Positions 35,702 to 46,408 of a stretch of 64,000 nucleotides of DNA are shown here, one piece after another (position 1 is the stretch's first letter; each line of letters starts with the position of its first letter). The stretch spans positions 310,001 through 374,000 of the forward strand of contig NZ_JABSSX010000002.1 of the NCBI RefSeq assembly GCF_013280495.1. Direction: 5' to 3'. Position numbers and translations under genes: made by a program. Under the pieces are notes generated by a model. That model searched no databases and was not told where the DNA came from. It was given only the letters and a program-made list of their open reading frames with translations. The stretch is from Brevibacterium permense. Lineage in GTDB: Bacteria > Actinomycetota > Actinomycetes > Actinomycetales > Brevibacteriaceae.

Positions 35702-36946
35702 TCAGGATTGACGGCGGAACTCGCCGACCTGCATATCCAGCGGGCGCATCCGACCGGCGGTTGTCGCCCTGCCGTGTGTGCTGGCGACCGTGAGGACGGT
35801 CCCTACGGCGGCCACCGCGGCCAGGACCGCGAAACCGGTTGCGTAGCTGCCGGTGACCTCGGCAAGGACCGCACCGGCCCCGGGAGCCAAGGCGGTGGCC
35901 AGCAGGACCGGGAGGCCGAGGACGCCGGAGAGGCGGCCGTATCCGCGTGCGCCCCACCGATCAGTGACCGCGGTCGCCTGGAGCAGCGTCGCGATGCCGC
36001 GCCCGACCCCGGCGGTCATCGACGCCGCGACCAGCAGACCAACCGGCCCGGGGACCACAGCGAGCACCGAGGTGCTGACGGTGACGAGGCCGAACACGGT
36101 CACGGTGCGCACGGTCAGCGAGGCATGCCGGGCAAGAGCGGTGTAGACGAGCCGACCGGCGACCTGCCCGAGTCCGCCGAGGCCGAGCACCCAGGCGGCG
36201 GCCTGAGGACTCAGGCCGCGCTCGAGCATAAGCGGCACCAGAGCCAGCAACGCGGCGTACATCGCCAGGGCCACCAAGGTCAGTCCGGCGGCAAGCAACC
36301 GGAACCGTGAGTCCCGCACGACGCCGGCAGCGTATGCCTTCTCAGCCTCTGGCTCCTCCGCGTCGACATGCACCGGGCGGGGCCAGGGGCGTCGCAGCAC
36401 GAGCCAGTGGACCGGGACCGTGAGGACCGCCAGTACGACCGCCGCCCAGAAGTACGTGCCTCGCCATCCCAGCTGGTCATACGCGGCTGCGGTCAACGGC
36501 GCGAAGACCGTGCTCGCCAGTCCTGCCACCAGCGTCAGCGTGGTCAGCGCGCCGAGTCGGCCCGCAACGAACCAGCCGGTGATCGCGGCGAAGGCCGGCG
36601 GGTAGAGCACTCCGGCCATGGCGACTCCGGCCAGCGCCCAACCGACGACGAACACCAACAGATTCGGCGACGCGGCAATCACCACCAGCGTCACGACGCC
36701 GAGACCCGAGCCAGCCGTCATGACGAGACGGGGTCCGTGCCGATCGATAAAGCGCCCGACCGGCACCCCGGCCAACGCCGACACAGCCAGGGCCACAGAG
36801 AACGCCGAGGTCACGGCCACCGACGACCAGCCAGTGTCCGAGCTGATCCGCGGAACCAGGACCGGGAAAGCATAGTAGAGCAAGCCCCACGAGACGATCT
36901 CGGTCACGCACAGCGCAGCCAGCACCCTTCCCCGCCCGGGCCGCAC
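35702..36946 (-). CDS. MFS exporter of the arsenic block
   Basis: A 414-residue, 12-helix transporter from GTG 36946, which has GAGG five bases upstream; TTG 36961 is an alternative and longer upstream codons are shadow. The cytoplasmic loop GRFIDRHGPRLVMTAGSG is the MFS motif A region. It resembles the monocarboxylate/oxalate-formate-like MFS branch. It lies seven bases after an ArsO-like gene in a three-gene unit, so it probably exports the flavoprotein product or an organoarsenical; the substrate is unknown. Confidence 0.75.
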   Translation of the reverse strand: MRPGRGRVLAALCVTEIVSWGLLYYAFPVLVPRISSDTGWSSVAVTSAFSVALAVSALAGVPVGRFIDRHGPRLVMTAGSGLGVVTLVVIAASPNLLVFVVGWALAGVAMAGVLYPPAFAAITGWFVAGRLGALTTLTLVAGLASTVFAPLTAAAYDQLGWRGTYFWAAVVLAVLTVPVHWLVLRRPWPRPVHVDAEEPEAEKAYAAGVVRDSRFRLLAAGLTLVALAMYAALLALVPLMLERGLSPQAAAWVLGLGGLGQVAGRLVYTALARHASLTVRTVTVFGLVTVSTSVLAVVPGPVGLLVAASMTAGVGRGIATLLQATAVTDRWGARGYGRLSGVLGLPVLLATALAPGAGAVLAEVTGSYATGFAVLAAVAAVGTVLTVASTHGRATTAGRMRPLDMQVGEFRRQS

Positions 36947-36953
36947 AACAGCC

Positions 36954-38018
36954 TCAGCCAACGACGACGCCCCTCGACTGCCTGGCCAGGGCATCGACGA
37001 CGTAACCCGCGTCGCGGTGGACACCGCGCAGGGTGTTCGACGAGAACGAGCGCTGGAACTCCAGGCCCAGGAACGCCAGGCCAGGCAGCACGGTCGAGAC
37101 GCCGCGATCGTGCCTCGGCGCGCCGGCCTCATCGAGGACGCCGAGAGATCGCAGGTACGGCATGTGCGGCCGATAGCCTGTCGCGAAGACTATTGAGTCG
37201 ACGCGCTCCCGCGAGCCGTCGGGCCACGCGACACCGTCCGGGACGTAATTGGCGAACATCGGCCGCTCGTCTGGATGTGCCGCCTCGAGCGCAGCCCTGT
37301 ACTGTCCGTCGTCGATGATCGGTGTGCCTGTGATGATCCTGGCGAGGACCGACGGCGGCAGGAGGTCAGCGCGGGTGAACCGCAACCACCAGTGCAGGTC
37401 GCGCCCGGCAATGACCTGCGGCGCATACCGGACACGGTCCCGCACCGCCAGCGACGTCTCCGCGTGGTCGGCCAGTTCGTGGGCGATCTGGACGGCAGAG
37501 TTGCCCGCACCGACGACCACGACCCGCTGACCGGCGAACTCCTCCGGCGACCGGTAGTCGGCCACGTGCAGGACCCGGCCCTGAAATTTCTCCCGGCCGG
37601 GGATCATCGGCACGTAGGGGTTGGCGAACGACCCCGAGGCAGCGATGAGTGCATCCCCGACCAGGCTGCTCCCATCGGCCAGCTCCACGGCAAAGCCCGG
37701 GCCGTCGGCGGCGACCTCGGTGACGCGAGCATTGGTCCGCACCTCGACGCCCAGCCACTCTGCGTAGCCGCGGAGGTAGTCGGCGACCTCGTCGCGGCCC
37801 GGGTACCCGTCGGGGTCGCCGGGGAACCGGTGACCCGGGAAGGCGCTGTACCGGCGCGGGGAGAACAGCCGCAGGCTGTCGTAGTAGCGCGGCCACGACC
37901 CAACCGGCTCGTCACCGGCCTCGAGCACCACCGGCTCCCAGCCGCGGTCACGCCCAGCACGGGCCGCGGCGAGGCCCGACTGCCCGCCGCCCACGATCAA
38001 CAGGCGACCGCGGCTCAT
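36954..38018 (-). CDS. ArsO-like flavin monooxygenase, second copy
   Basis: A 354-residue protein from ATG 38018, overlapping the upstream flavoprotein by four bases. FAD motif LLIVGGGQSGLAAARAG, NADPH motif VVVGAGNSAVQIAHELA, and signature FATGYRPHMPYL. Clearly related to the ArsO-like protein at 30.7 kb, but divergent enough not to be a recent duplicate. It lies in the middle of the leftward flavoprotein-flavoprotein-MFS unit. Confidence 0.82.
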   Translation of the reverse strand: MSRGRLLIVGGGQSGLAAARAGRDRGWEPVVLEAGDEPVGSWPRYYDSLRLFSPRRYSAFPGHRFPGDPDGYPGRDEVADYLRGYAEWLGVEVRTNARVTEVAADGPGFAVELADGSSLVGDALIAASGSFANPYVPMIPGREKFQGRVLHVADYRSPEEFAGQRVVVVGAGNSAVQIAHELADHAETSLAVRDRVRYAPQVIAGRDLHWWLRFTRADLLPPSVLARIITGTPIIDDGQYRAALEAAHPDERPMFANYVPDGVAWPDGSRERVDSIVFATGYRPHMPYLRSLGVLDEAGAPRHDRGVSTVLPGLAFLGLEFQRSFSSNTLRGVHRDAGYVVDALARQSRGVVVG

Positions 38019-39331
38019 CCGTCGGTCCTCGTGCCGATCTGGACCAGCTGGGGCGCGGGTGTGCAGCACCCGCCCGACGTCGCCTGCTCCGGGGCGTCGA
38101 ACAGGCCCGATCCGCCGCACACGCCGGTGTCGGGCAGCTCCAGCTCGACACGGTCAGCCGCCTCGTGATCGCCGGCGAGCTCGGCGACGACACTGCGGAC
38201 CTGCTCGTATCCGGTCATCGCTAGAAACGTTGGAGCGCGGCCGTAGGACTTCTCGCCGACGATGTAGAAGCCCGGTTCCGGGTGGGCGAAATCGGTCGCC
38301 CCCGTGGCGCGCACTGAGCCGCAGGAATGAAGATTCGGATCAACCTCAGTGGCGACCTTCGTCGGAGCCTGCAGGCGCACGTCGAGGTCGAGTCGGACTT
38401 CGGAGAGGAACGACAGGTCGGGACGAAAGCCCGTCGCGACGACCACTCGGTCCGCGGGTTCGAGTCGGCGTCCGTCCTCGGCGACGAGCACCGCCCGACC
38501 GTCTTCGACGAGGACCCGCTCGGTACGGAATCCGGTGACGAGGTCGATGAAGCCATCCTCGACTACCTTCTTCGCTCGCTGGCCCAGGGCACCGCGCTCG
38601 GGCAGTTCGTCGGCGGAACCGCCGCCGAAGGCGTTGCCGACGGTACCGCGGCGCAGCGCCCAGGTCACCCGGGTGCCCGGCTCGCGGCGGACCACTGTCG
38701 CGAGGTCGCCGATCGCGGTCGCGGCCGAGTGGCCGCTGCCGACCACGACGATGTGCTTGCCTGCCAGTTCGGCGGCCTCCTCGCGGCTCGGCGTGCGGTG
38801 ATCAAGTAGGCCGGCTTCGACGGCGGCCTGTTCGCCGAGGGCGGGCAGTCCCTCCGCGCCCGCCGGGCTCGGTGCCCGCCAGGTGCCCGAGGCGTCGACC
38901 ACAGCCTTGGCCTCAAGCCGTTCTTCAGTGTCGTCGGCGCGGCGGACGTGGACGACGAACGGCTGCTCCGCGCGGCCGGCGTCGACCGAGAGGTCGCGGC
39001 CCTTGCGGCCCACGCCTATGACGCGGGAGCTGTAGCGAACACGGTCGCTCAGCGTCTCGGCCAGCGGGGCCAGGTATTCCTCGACCCACTGAGCGCCGGT
39101 CGGGTAGCCGGTCTCGGGCGCGCTCCAACCGGTCGGCTCGAGCAGCCGGCGCGACGCTGGGTCGATGAGCTCGGACCACGGCGAGAACAGGCGGACGTGG
39201 CCCCACTCGGATACCGCAGATGCCGGACCGTCGCCCGACTCCAGGACCACGGGCTCCAGGCCTCGCTCGAGCAGATGAGCAGCAGCGGCCAGGCCCTGCG
39301 GACCGGCCCCGATAACGACGACGGGATTCAC
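38015..39331 (-). CDS. FAD-dependent oxidoreductase with Cys-rich tail
   Basis: A 438-residue protein; GTG 39331 sits five bases after GGAGG, better than the upstream ATG 39343. FAD motif VVIGAGPQGLAAAAHL, second dinucleotide motif VVVGSGHSAATAIGDL, and VVATGFRPDLSFL near residue 315. The final 45 residues are unusual for the family: VCGGSGLF and SGGCCTP supply three cysteines that could bind As(III). It belongs to the same broad flavoprotein superfamily as ArsO but is longer. It is divergent from arsR, with ArsR-type boxes between them. Confidence 0.8.
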   Translation of the reverse strand: MNPVVVIGAGPQGLAAAAHLLERGLEPVVLESGDGPASAVSEWGHVRLFSPWSELIDPASRRLLEPTGWSAPETGYPTGAQWVEEYLAPLAETLSDRVRYSSRVIGVGRKGRDLSVDAGRAEQPFVVHVRRADDTEERLEAKAVVDASGTWRAPSPAGAEGLPALGEQAAVEAGLLDHRTPSREEAAELAGKHIVVVGSGHSAATAIGDLATVVRREPGTRVTWALRRGTVGNAFGGGSADELPERGALGQRAKKVVEDGFIDLVTGFRTERVLVEDGRAVLVAEDGRRLEPADRVVVATGFRPDLSFLSEVRLDLDVRLQAPTKVATEVDPNLHSCGSVRATGATDFAHPEPGFYIVGEKSYGRAPTFLAMTGYEQVRSVVAELAGDHEAADRVELELPDTGVCGGSGLFDAPEQATSGGCCTPAPQLVQIGTRTDG

Positions 39332-39345
39332 TTCAACCTCCATGT

Positions 39346-39361
39346 ATTGATGTTCTTCGAT
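39346..39361. promoter_or_regulatory. ArsR-type box, flavoprotein side
   Basis: ATTGA-TGTTCT-TCGAT, 15 bases before the flavoprotein start on the complement. Confidence 0.65.
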
Positions 39362-39381
39362 GGGTCGAGCTTGCCCCACAT

Positions 39382-39397
39382 ATCGACAGATGTCAAT
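39382..39397. promoter_or_regulatory. ArsR-type box, arsR side
   Basis: ATCGA-CAGATG-TCAAT (complement ATTGA-CATCTG-TCGAT), 21 bases before the arsR start. Together with the box at 39346 it gives one site for each arm of this divergent promoter. Confidence 0.7.
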
Positions 39398-39417
39398 GCA
39401 TGAGGCAGAATGGACCC

Positions 39418-39762
39418 ATGACCACTCCCCCAGCCATCGAGTCCGCATCCGACGTCGCGCCCTGCTGCGTCCTCGGCGAGACGATCGACGACGCGGTCGC
39501 CCAGGACCTCGCCAGGGTGTTCAAGGCTCTCGGCGATCCCACCCGGGTCAAGCTCATGTCCATCATCGCCGGAAGCAGCGCGGGCGAGATGTGCGTCTGC
39601 GACCTCACAGAACCGGTAGGCCTGTCGCAGCCGACGGTCTCCCACCACATGAAGCTGCTCGTCGAGGCCGGCCTGGTCGAGCGCGAGCAGCGCGGCCGCT
39701 GGGCGTACTACCGGCCGACCATCGACACCCTGGCGTCCGCAGCCAAGGCGCTCATCGCCTGA
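39418..39762 (+). CDS. arsR: ArsR-family As(III)-responsive repressor
   Basis: A 114-residue winged-helix protein. The metalloid site is EMCVCDLTEPV (CxC) at the start of the recognition region, followed by SQPTVSHHMKLLVEAGLV. An additional Cys pair lies near the N-terminus (APCCVLGE). ATG 39418 is chosen; ATG 39400 would add six residues and would also be feasible. It is divergent from the flavoprotein-MFS unit and probably acts on all four ATTGA-N6-TCGAT boxes in the island. Confidence 0.88.
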   Translation: MTTPPAIESASDVAPCCVLGETIDDAVAQDLARVFKALGDPTRVKLMSIIAGSSAGEMCVCDLTEPVGLSQPTVSHHMKLLVEAGLVEREQRGRWAYYRPTIDTLASAAKALIA

Positions 39763-39989
39763 TGGAAGGCGTGCGCGTCTGTCGACGGAGTGCCTGATTG
39801 CCGGACGACCCTCGCTCAGCAGCACTGGCGTCACCAAGACCGATTCTTCCTGCTGCGACAGCCTGCGGAAACCTGCGACGCAGCGGACACGTCGACCAAG
39901 ACGAGCCAGTGCTAACTTGAAAGCACTACATCCCTCACGCCTCTCCACGATGCGCACTTGGGGGATTTTCTCTGCCCACGTCGTCAAGC

Positions 39990-40964
39990 TCAGACCGGTC
40001 GGTGCTGAGCCTTATCGAGCTCCGCCAGCACCTCGCCAGGATTCTTGACCAGGTCGAACAGGCTGCTTGTCCGGCGGGCCCACCGCGCTGGGTCGTCACC
40101 CTCAGCAAACGCGGCAGCCGAGGCGAACTGGTCGTGGAGATTGACCGGCAATGGGTCAGCCAGCTCCGCACCGAACTCGCCAGCGCGGCCGGCTCGAGGA
40201 GACGAAGGCCGCAAGAATCTGCCCGGCTTCCCGGTCGCCGGGATCAGTTCGTCTGATGCACCTTCAAGGGCTGCGACAGCGTCGCTCACCCAATCGGTGT
40301 CCCAGGCATCAGACAGAGGTACCGCGATCTGCTGAACGCCTTGGATCGCATCTCGTCCCAGCTCCAGTGAGAGCCCGCCTGGATCCTCGTGGTAGTTGAG
40401 GTAGCGTGCGACGTCGATTCCTGGAGGGCAGACCTCGGCGAGGACGACGTCACCAAGCCAGTTGCTGGGATCGACGATCCAACCCTCCCGTTCTGTGACA
40501 GATGGTTTCAGATGGACCCGGTAGAGGTAAAACTGATTGCCTCGGTCAGCCTGGTCGCGCATTCGCCTGAGCATGTTGTGCACCGCGGCCTCGTACGTGC
40601 CGACGTGGAGCGCTTTCGCCCGCTGCCGCGCGGCCCACGCTGTGACCCTCTCGTCGCCGCCCATCATCCTTCGGATCCCGGGCGTCAAGTCCGCCGCGGG
40701 GTCGAAGTCCCTCGACGGCCAGTCCGGCTGCGTGCTCGTGTGATACCAGAAAAACTGTGCTACCAGGTCGTCGTTCAGGGCAGGGTCGCCAGCATCGACC
40801 GTCACTCTGGGTGCGTCCTCGTGCTCGCACGTCAGGCCGCAGCCGGGACATGTCTCCTTCGCCTGCTCCCAGCGGTCGATCCAGTCCAGGTCGACGACGA
40901 AACAATGGCCGCAGCCGCCGCACAGCATGCGCCGATCGCGCCAGAAGTCAAGGGGTCGTTCCAT
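39990..40964 (-). CDS. Zinc-ribbon protein of unknown function, possible ADP-ribosyltransferase-like body
   Basis: A 324-residue protein from ATG 40964 (GGAG upstream; the longer frame to 41135 lacks support). A zinc-ribbon-like module occupies residues 10-48 with CGGCGHC (Cys15, 18, 21) and CPGCGLTC (Cys39, 42, 46). The body has FFWYHTSTQPDW (about 71-82), KALHVGTYEAAVHNML (about 118-132) and YLYRVHL. The HYT-like and LHvGT..AA pattern recalls ADP-ribosyltransferase-fold proteins, but this is a weak resemblance, not an identification. It lies beside the Abi-family gene, both leftward, at the right end of the island. Confidence 0.6.
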   Translation of the reverse strand: MERPLDFWRDRRMLCGGCGHCFVVDLDWIDRWEQAKETCPGCGLTCEHEDAPRVTVDAGDPALNDDLVAQFFWYHTSTQPDWPSRDFDPAADLTPGIRRMMGGDERVTAWAARQRAKALHVGTYEAAVHNMLRRMRDQADRGNQFYLYRVHLKPSVTEREGWIVDPSNWLGDVVLAEVCPPGIDVARYLNYHEDPGGLSLELGRDAIQGVQQIAVPLSDAWDTDWVSDAVAALEGASDELIPATGKPGRFLRPSSPRAGRAGEFGAELADPLPVNLHDQFASAAAFAEGDDPARWARRTSSLFDLVKNPGEVLAELDKAQHRPV

Positions 40965-41282
40965 GGCTCCATTCTCCAGGAACGTCTTGCAGAGAAGGAC
41001 CAACAATCTGGTCCGGGTCGACGGGATGGTCTGTGGTCGTCGGTGCACGAACTCTAGAACGAATCTCAGAAAGGCTGATTGACCGAAGCCAATCGTGGCC
41101 GCCCTGAACGCACGACTCCAGACCTGCGAGCTCATCGCACATTTCGATTACACCAAAGGAGAACTCCTCCTCATAGGCGGAGACGTTCCGATCGTTGACG
41201 ACAATGGCCGGCTGATAGATGCACTTGGCCTCCCGGGTGGCACCCCCGAGCAAGACGCGGAAGTCGCCCGCGATGCAACGGG
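40965..41282. other. 318-bp interval between the zinc-ribbon and Abi genes
   Basis: Weakly plausible open frames run on both strands. The plus-strand frame starts at GTG 41095 immediately after a stop, has no ribosome site and would overlap the Abi gene. I cannot support a gene here. The interval should hold the promoter of the zinc-ribbon gene unless both genes are read from upstream of the Abi gene. Confidence 0.4.
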
Positions 41283-42815
41283 CTACGAGCTCATCCTGCT
41301 CGGCGCGACGAAGCTGCTCATCGCACCGGCCTCCTCGACTGCCGCTGTGAAGTCCCGCTCGGATACTGAGTGCAGCAGGTCGGCCGGCGATCGATCCGAG
41401 CCGTCCGGACCCTTCGGTAATCCAGAGTGCGATGTCTGCCACCAGTCCAACAGCGCAGACGCGAGCAGTGTTGGGTCTGTGTCTGCGTATGTGGTGGCGA
41501 ACATTCTGTTAATTTCCGCGAGGGCGTCGATGATCTTGCCGTCACGGAACTGGAAAGCGGGATAGTGCCTGGTCTTCCCGAGTTCGACCTCGATTACGAC
41601 TTGGTATTTCCGATAGGCCCGCAACAGGCTGCGTTGAGCCGCCTTCATCGCTCGCGCGGCCTGCTCTGGCGTCCGATCGTACCCGGCGTCGATGACCTCT
41701 GCGCCAGTCAACGACGCTCGCGTCTCGGCGGCCGTCCGACACTCAGCACGGTCAAGCAGACTCGCCGCCAGCATGGGCGAAGTGTCGAGTGCGAAGCCCC
41801 GGTCCCATACAGGGCTGCTCCGCCAATCGTCGGGAAACCCGAGCTGCAACATTGAGAATCCAATCTCCTGCGACCTGGCTTCAATGAAGTCAGCGAAGTC
41901 GACGACATCCGACCGCTCCGGCGCGATGCTCAACATGAGGTGACGCAAGATGAGCAGCACGCCATAGAGCTTGTTATCCACGCCCTTGTCCGCGAGCGAA
42001 GCCAGAAGGTGGCTCGGGTCCGCGCGTGTCTGTCCCGGTGCGTCGATGACCACGTCGAACGTACGGTTCCACAAGCGGCCGTAATGCGCACAGATGTTCC
42101 GGACGTTGCGGATGTTGTTAAGCCAATTGCTCAGTGCACCGCGGTCGCCGCTACCGTCGGCGGTGCAGATTTGGAAGCGCGCGGCGAGGATCTCCTGATC
42201 GCCCTGGGGCATCAGGTCGTAAAGGCCGCTCAGGACGCCGAACGACATCACCTCCGTGGCGACCCAGATCGGCAGATGTGGACCGTATGTCTCGCGGAAG
42301 TGCACGACGAAGTCTCCGCGTGCGCGCTTCTCGTGGCGGTCGTACTCCTCGAGCCATTCGCGGTAGGCAGTGGTCGGCTCGGGAGACTCACTCGGGTCCG
42401 CCGACCGGAGCGCGCCAAGGTCGTCCGGCCGCCGATGGGCGAATCGGTCCGCCCTGCCGAGCCGGTGACCGATGTGGAACCGGAACGACGTTTCGACCAT
42501 GCTGATGAAGTCACTTAGACGGGTCCGCAGCTCGTGGTCGAACTCGTACAGGGCGACCACGTGGGCCAGGCTCGTCTCGGGCATGAACGAGTCCAGGCGG
42601 ATCTCGCGGCCGTCCTTGTCGAAACGGTCTGCAGGAGGCTCGGGTCGAGCTCGGTAGAGGTGCCAGTACCCCGACAGCCGGTAGTACCCGTAGCGTTCGA
42701 GGACGCCGGCAGCGAAGGTCTCTGTTCCGCAGTCCATGCCCCGCGTGCGCAGCCGCTGGATCTGCTCGGGGATCGTCAGGAATGGCTTGGCGTAGGTGCT
42801 GTCCGGCGTGCTCAT
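41283..42815 (-). CDS. Abi_2 (AbiD/AbiF-like) HEPN protein with MbcA/ParS-like C-terminal domain
   Basis: A 510-residue protein from ATG 42815. Residues 10-310 match the Abi_2 family: FLTIPEQIQRLRTRGM, YYRLSGYWHLYR, LYEFDHELRTRL and the HEPN catalytic motif RNICAH (Arg239, Asn240, His244) followed by YGRLWNR. The family includes phage abortive-infection proteins thought to act as RNases. Abi_2 proteins usually end near residue 300. Here about 160 further residues (345-505) resemble the Xre/MbcA/ParS antitoxin region: a short helical DNA-binding-like part (GAEVIDAGYDRTPEQAAR), then YPAFQFRDGKIIDALAEI and SPADLLHSVSERDFTAAVEEAG. The C-terminal assignment is by pattern only. Confidence 0.8.
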   Translation of the reverse strand: MSTPDSTYAKPFLTIPEQIQRLRTRGMDCGTETFAAGVLERYGYYRLSGYWHLYRARPEPPADRFDKDGREIRLDSFMPETSLAHVVALYEFDHELRTRLSDFISMVETSFRFHIGHRLGRADRFAHRRPDDLGALRSADPSESPEPTTAYREWLEEYDRHEKRARGDFVVHFRETYGPHLPIWVATEVMSFGVLSGLYDLMPQGDQEILAARFQICTADGSGDRGALSNWLNNIRNVRNICAHYGRLWNRTFDVVIDAPGQTRADPSHLLASLADKGVDNKLYGVLLILRHLMLSIAPERSDVVDFADFIEARSQEIGFSMLQLGFPDDWRSSPVWDRGFALDTSPMLAASLLDRAECRTAAETRASLTGAEVIDAGYDRTPEQAARAMKAAQRSLLRAYRKYQVVIEVELGKTRHYPAFQFRDGKIIDALAEINRMFATTYADTDPTLLASALLDWWQTSHSGLPKGPDGSDRSPADLLHSVSERDFTAAVEEAGAMSSFVAPSRMSS

Positions 42816-43105
42816 CTGCTTATCGTCCTCGTGTCCCCGGCGCGGGGCAGAAAGAGAACAGGCCCGCGTCTCATCTAGAGAAGCGGACCTGTCGTGTTGG
42901 TACTAGCTTACGGCATCGGTTCACACGGACCAAACGGGCCGACGGAGCAGGACGAGGCCTTCATGAATCGCCAGCCTCACTAAGTCAATGCGTTGGCCGG
43001 GCTCTGGATTCACTCTGAAGACTGGCCATGCAACTGCGCGCTAGAGACATCGGCGACTGGGCAGACGACCCGTTCTGGCGTCGCCACCTCGACTGAACCA
43101 TAGCC
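42816..43105. other. Right flank of the island
   Basis: No complete gene. An imperfect hairpin (ACAGG-CCGC with GCGG-CCTGT) spans 42859-42893. From about 43026 to 43096 a short frame (MQLRARDIGDWADDPFWRRHLD, stop) has coding-like composition but no ribosome site and may be the tail of a lost gene. The island-chromosome junction probably lies here. Confidence 0.35.
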
Positions 43106-43150
43106 ACACACATGGCCCCGTCAGGCCAGAGCCTGACGGGGCGCATGTGT
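43106..43150 (-). terminator. Aconitase terminator
   Basis: GCCCCGTCAGGC and its complement form a 12-bp stem with a 4-base loop, extended by ACACATG/CATGTGT flanks. It lies about 70 bp after the acn stop. Confidence 0.85.
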
Positions 43151-43218
43151 GAGACGCTAGAGCTACACATAAGCGGGCATGTCAGCTGTCAGATCGCCTT
43201 CTATCTGAGCGGTTCAGC

Positions 43219-45903
<2,685 letters not shown>

Positions 45904-46014
45904 CGTGATTCTCCTGTTTCATCCGACACTCATCCAAGAAACCGGGTCCGTCCGACTCGGCGGTCGGACCCTTGCATCACGCACCGATTTACGCGACACA
46001 TATGTTTCCAAAAG

Positions 46015-46032
46015 TATCTTGACGTCAAGATA
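46015..46032. promoter_or_regulatory. Perfect palindromic operator upstream of acn
   Basis: TATCTTGACGTCAAGATA is an 18-bp perfect palindrome about 112 bp from the acn start. On the complement its TTGACG forms a -35, with ACATAT 17 bases further as a possible -10, so a bound dimer would block the promoter. The layout fits a MarR/TetR-type regulator of aconitase. Confidence 0.7.
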
Positions 46033-46213
46033 AATTCTATCGCATTTGAGGGCCTTTGACCACCGTGGCACACGGAGGTGCGAAACCCTGCGATCGGGTT
46101 TTCCGCAGGCCCTCGTGCGGTCATCACCTGGGCCGCGGCCGGGCCTCACGGCCTAGCGTGGACAGCACACTCAAAGCAGCAGCGCACTCGCCTGCCGTCC
46201 CCGAGGAGATCCC

Positions 46214-46408
46214 ATGGACCCGTTCACCCTAGGCGCCGGATTCGGCTTCGGCGCACTGCTCGTCGGCATCATCTTCGCCGTCGTCTGCAGCTCATTCGCG
46301 AAGGAGAAGGGCCGGTCGGGCAGCTGGTGGGGACTGTGGGGCTTCCTCACGACGTTCATCGCCCTCATCGCGCTCGTCCTCCTCCCCCGCCGCTCGGTCA
46401 CCGCCTGA
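46214..46408 (+). CDS. Small two-helix membrane protein
   Basis: A 64-residue hydrophobic protein from ATG 46214, with GAGGAGA upstream. Two membrane segments (about 8-25 and 40-57) flank a short basic loop FAKEKGRSGSWW. No family recognised. Its last 11 bases overlap the end of the convergent methyltransferase gene. Confidence 0.55.
   Translation: MDPFTLGAGFGFGALLVGIIFAVVCSSFAKEKGRSGSWWGLWGFLTTFIALIALVLLPRRSVTA

Noticed and set aside
41095..41565. Plus-strand frame overlapping the Abi gene
   Set aside because: It starts immediately after a stop, has no ribosome site, and its last third is antisense to the Abi gene. The first part looks mildly protein-like, so it is not fully excluded.
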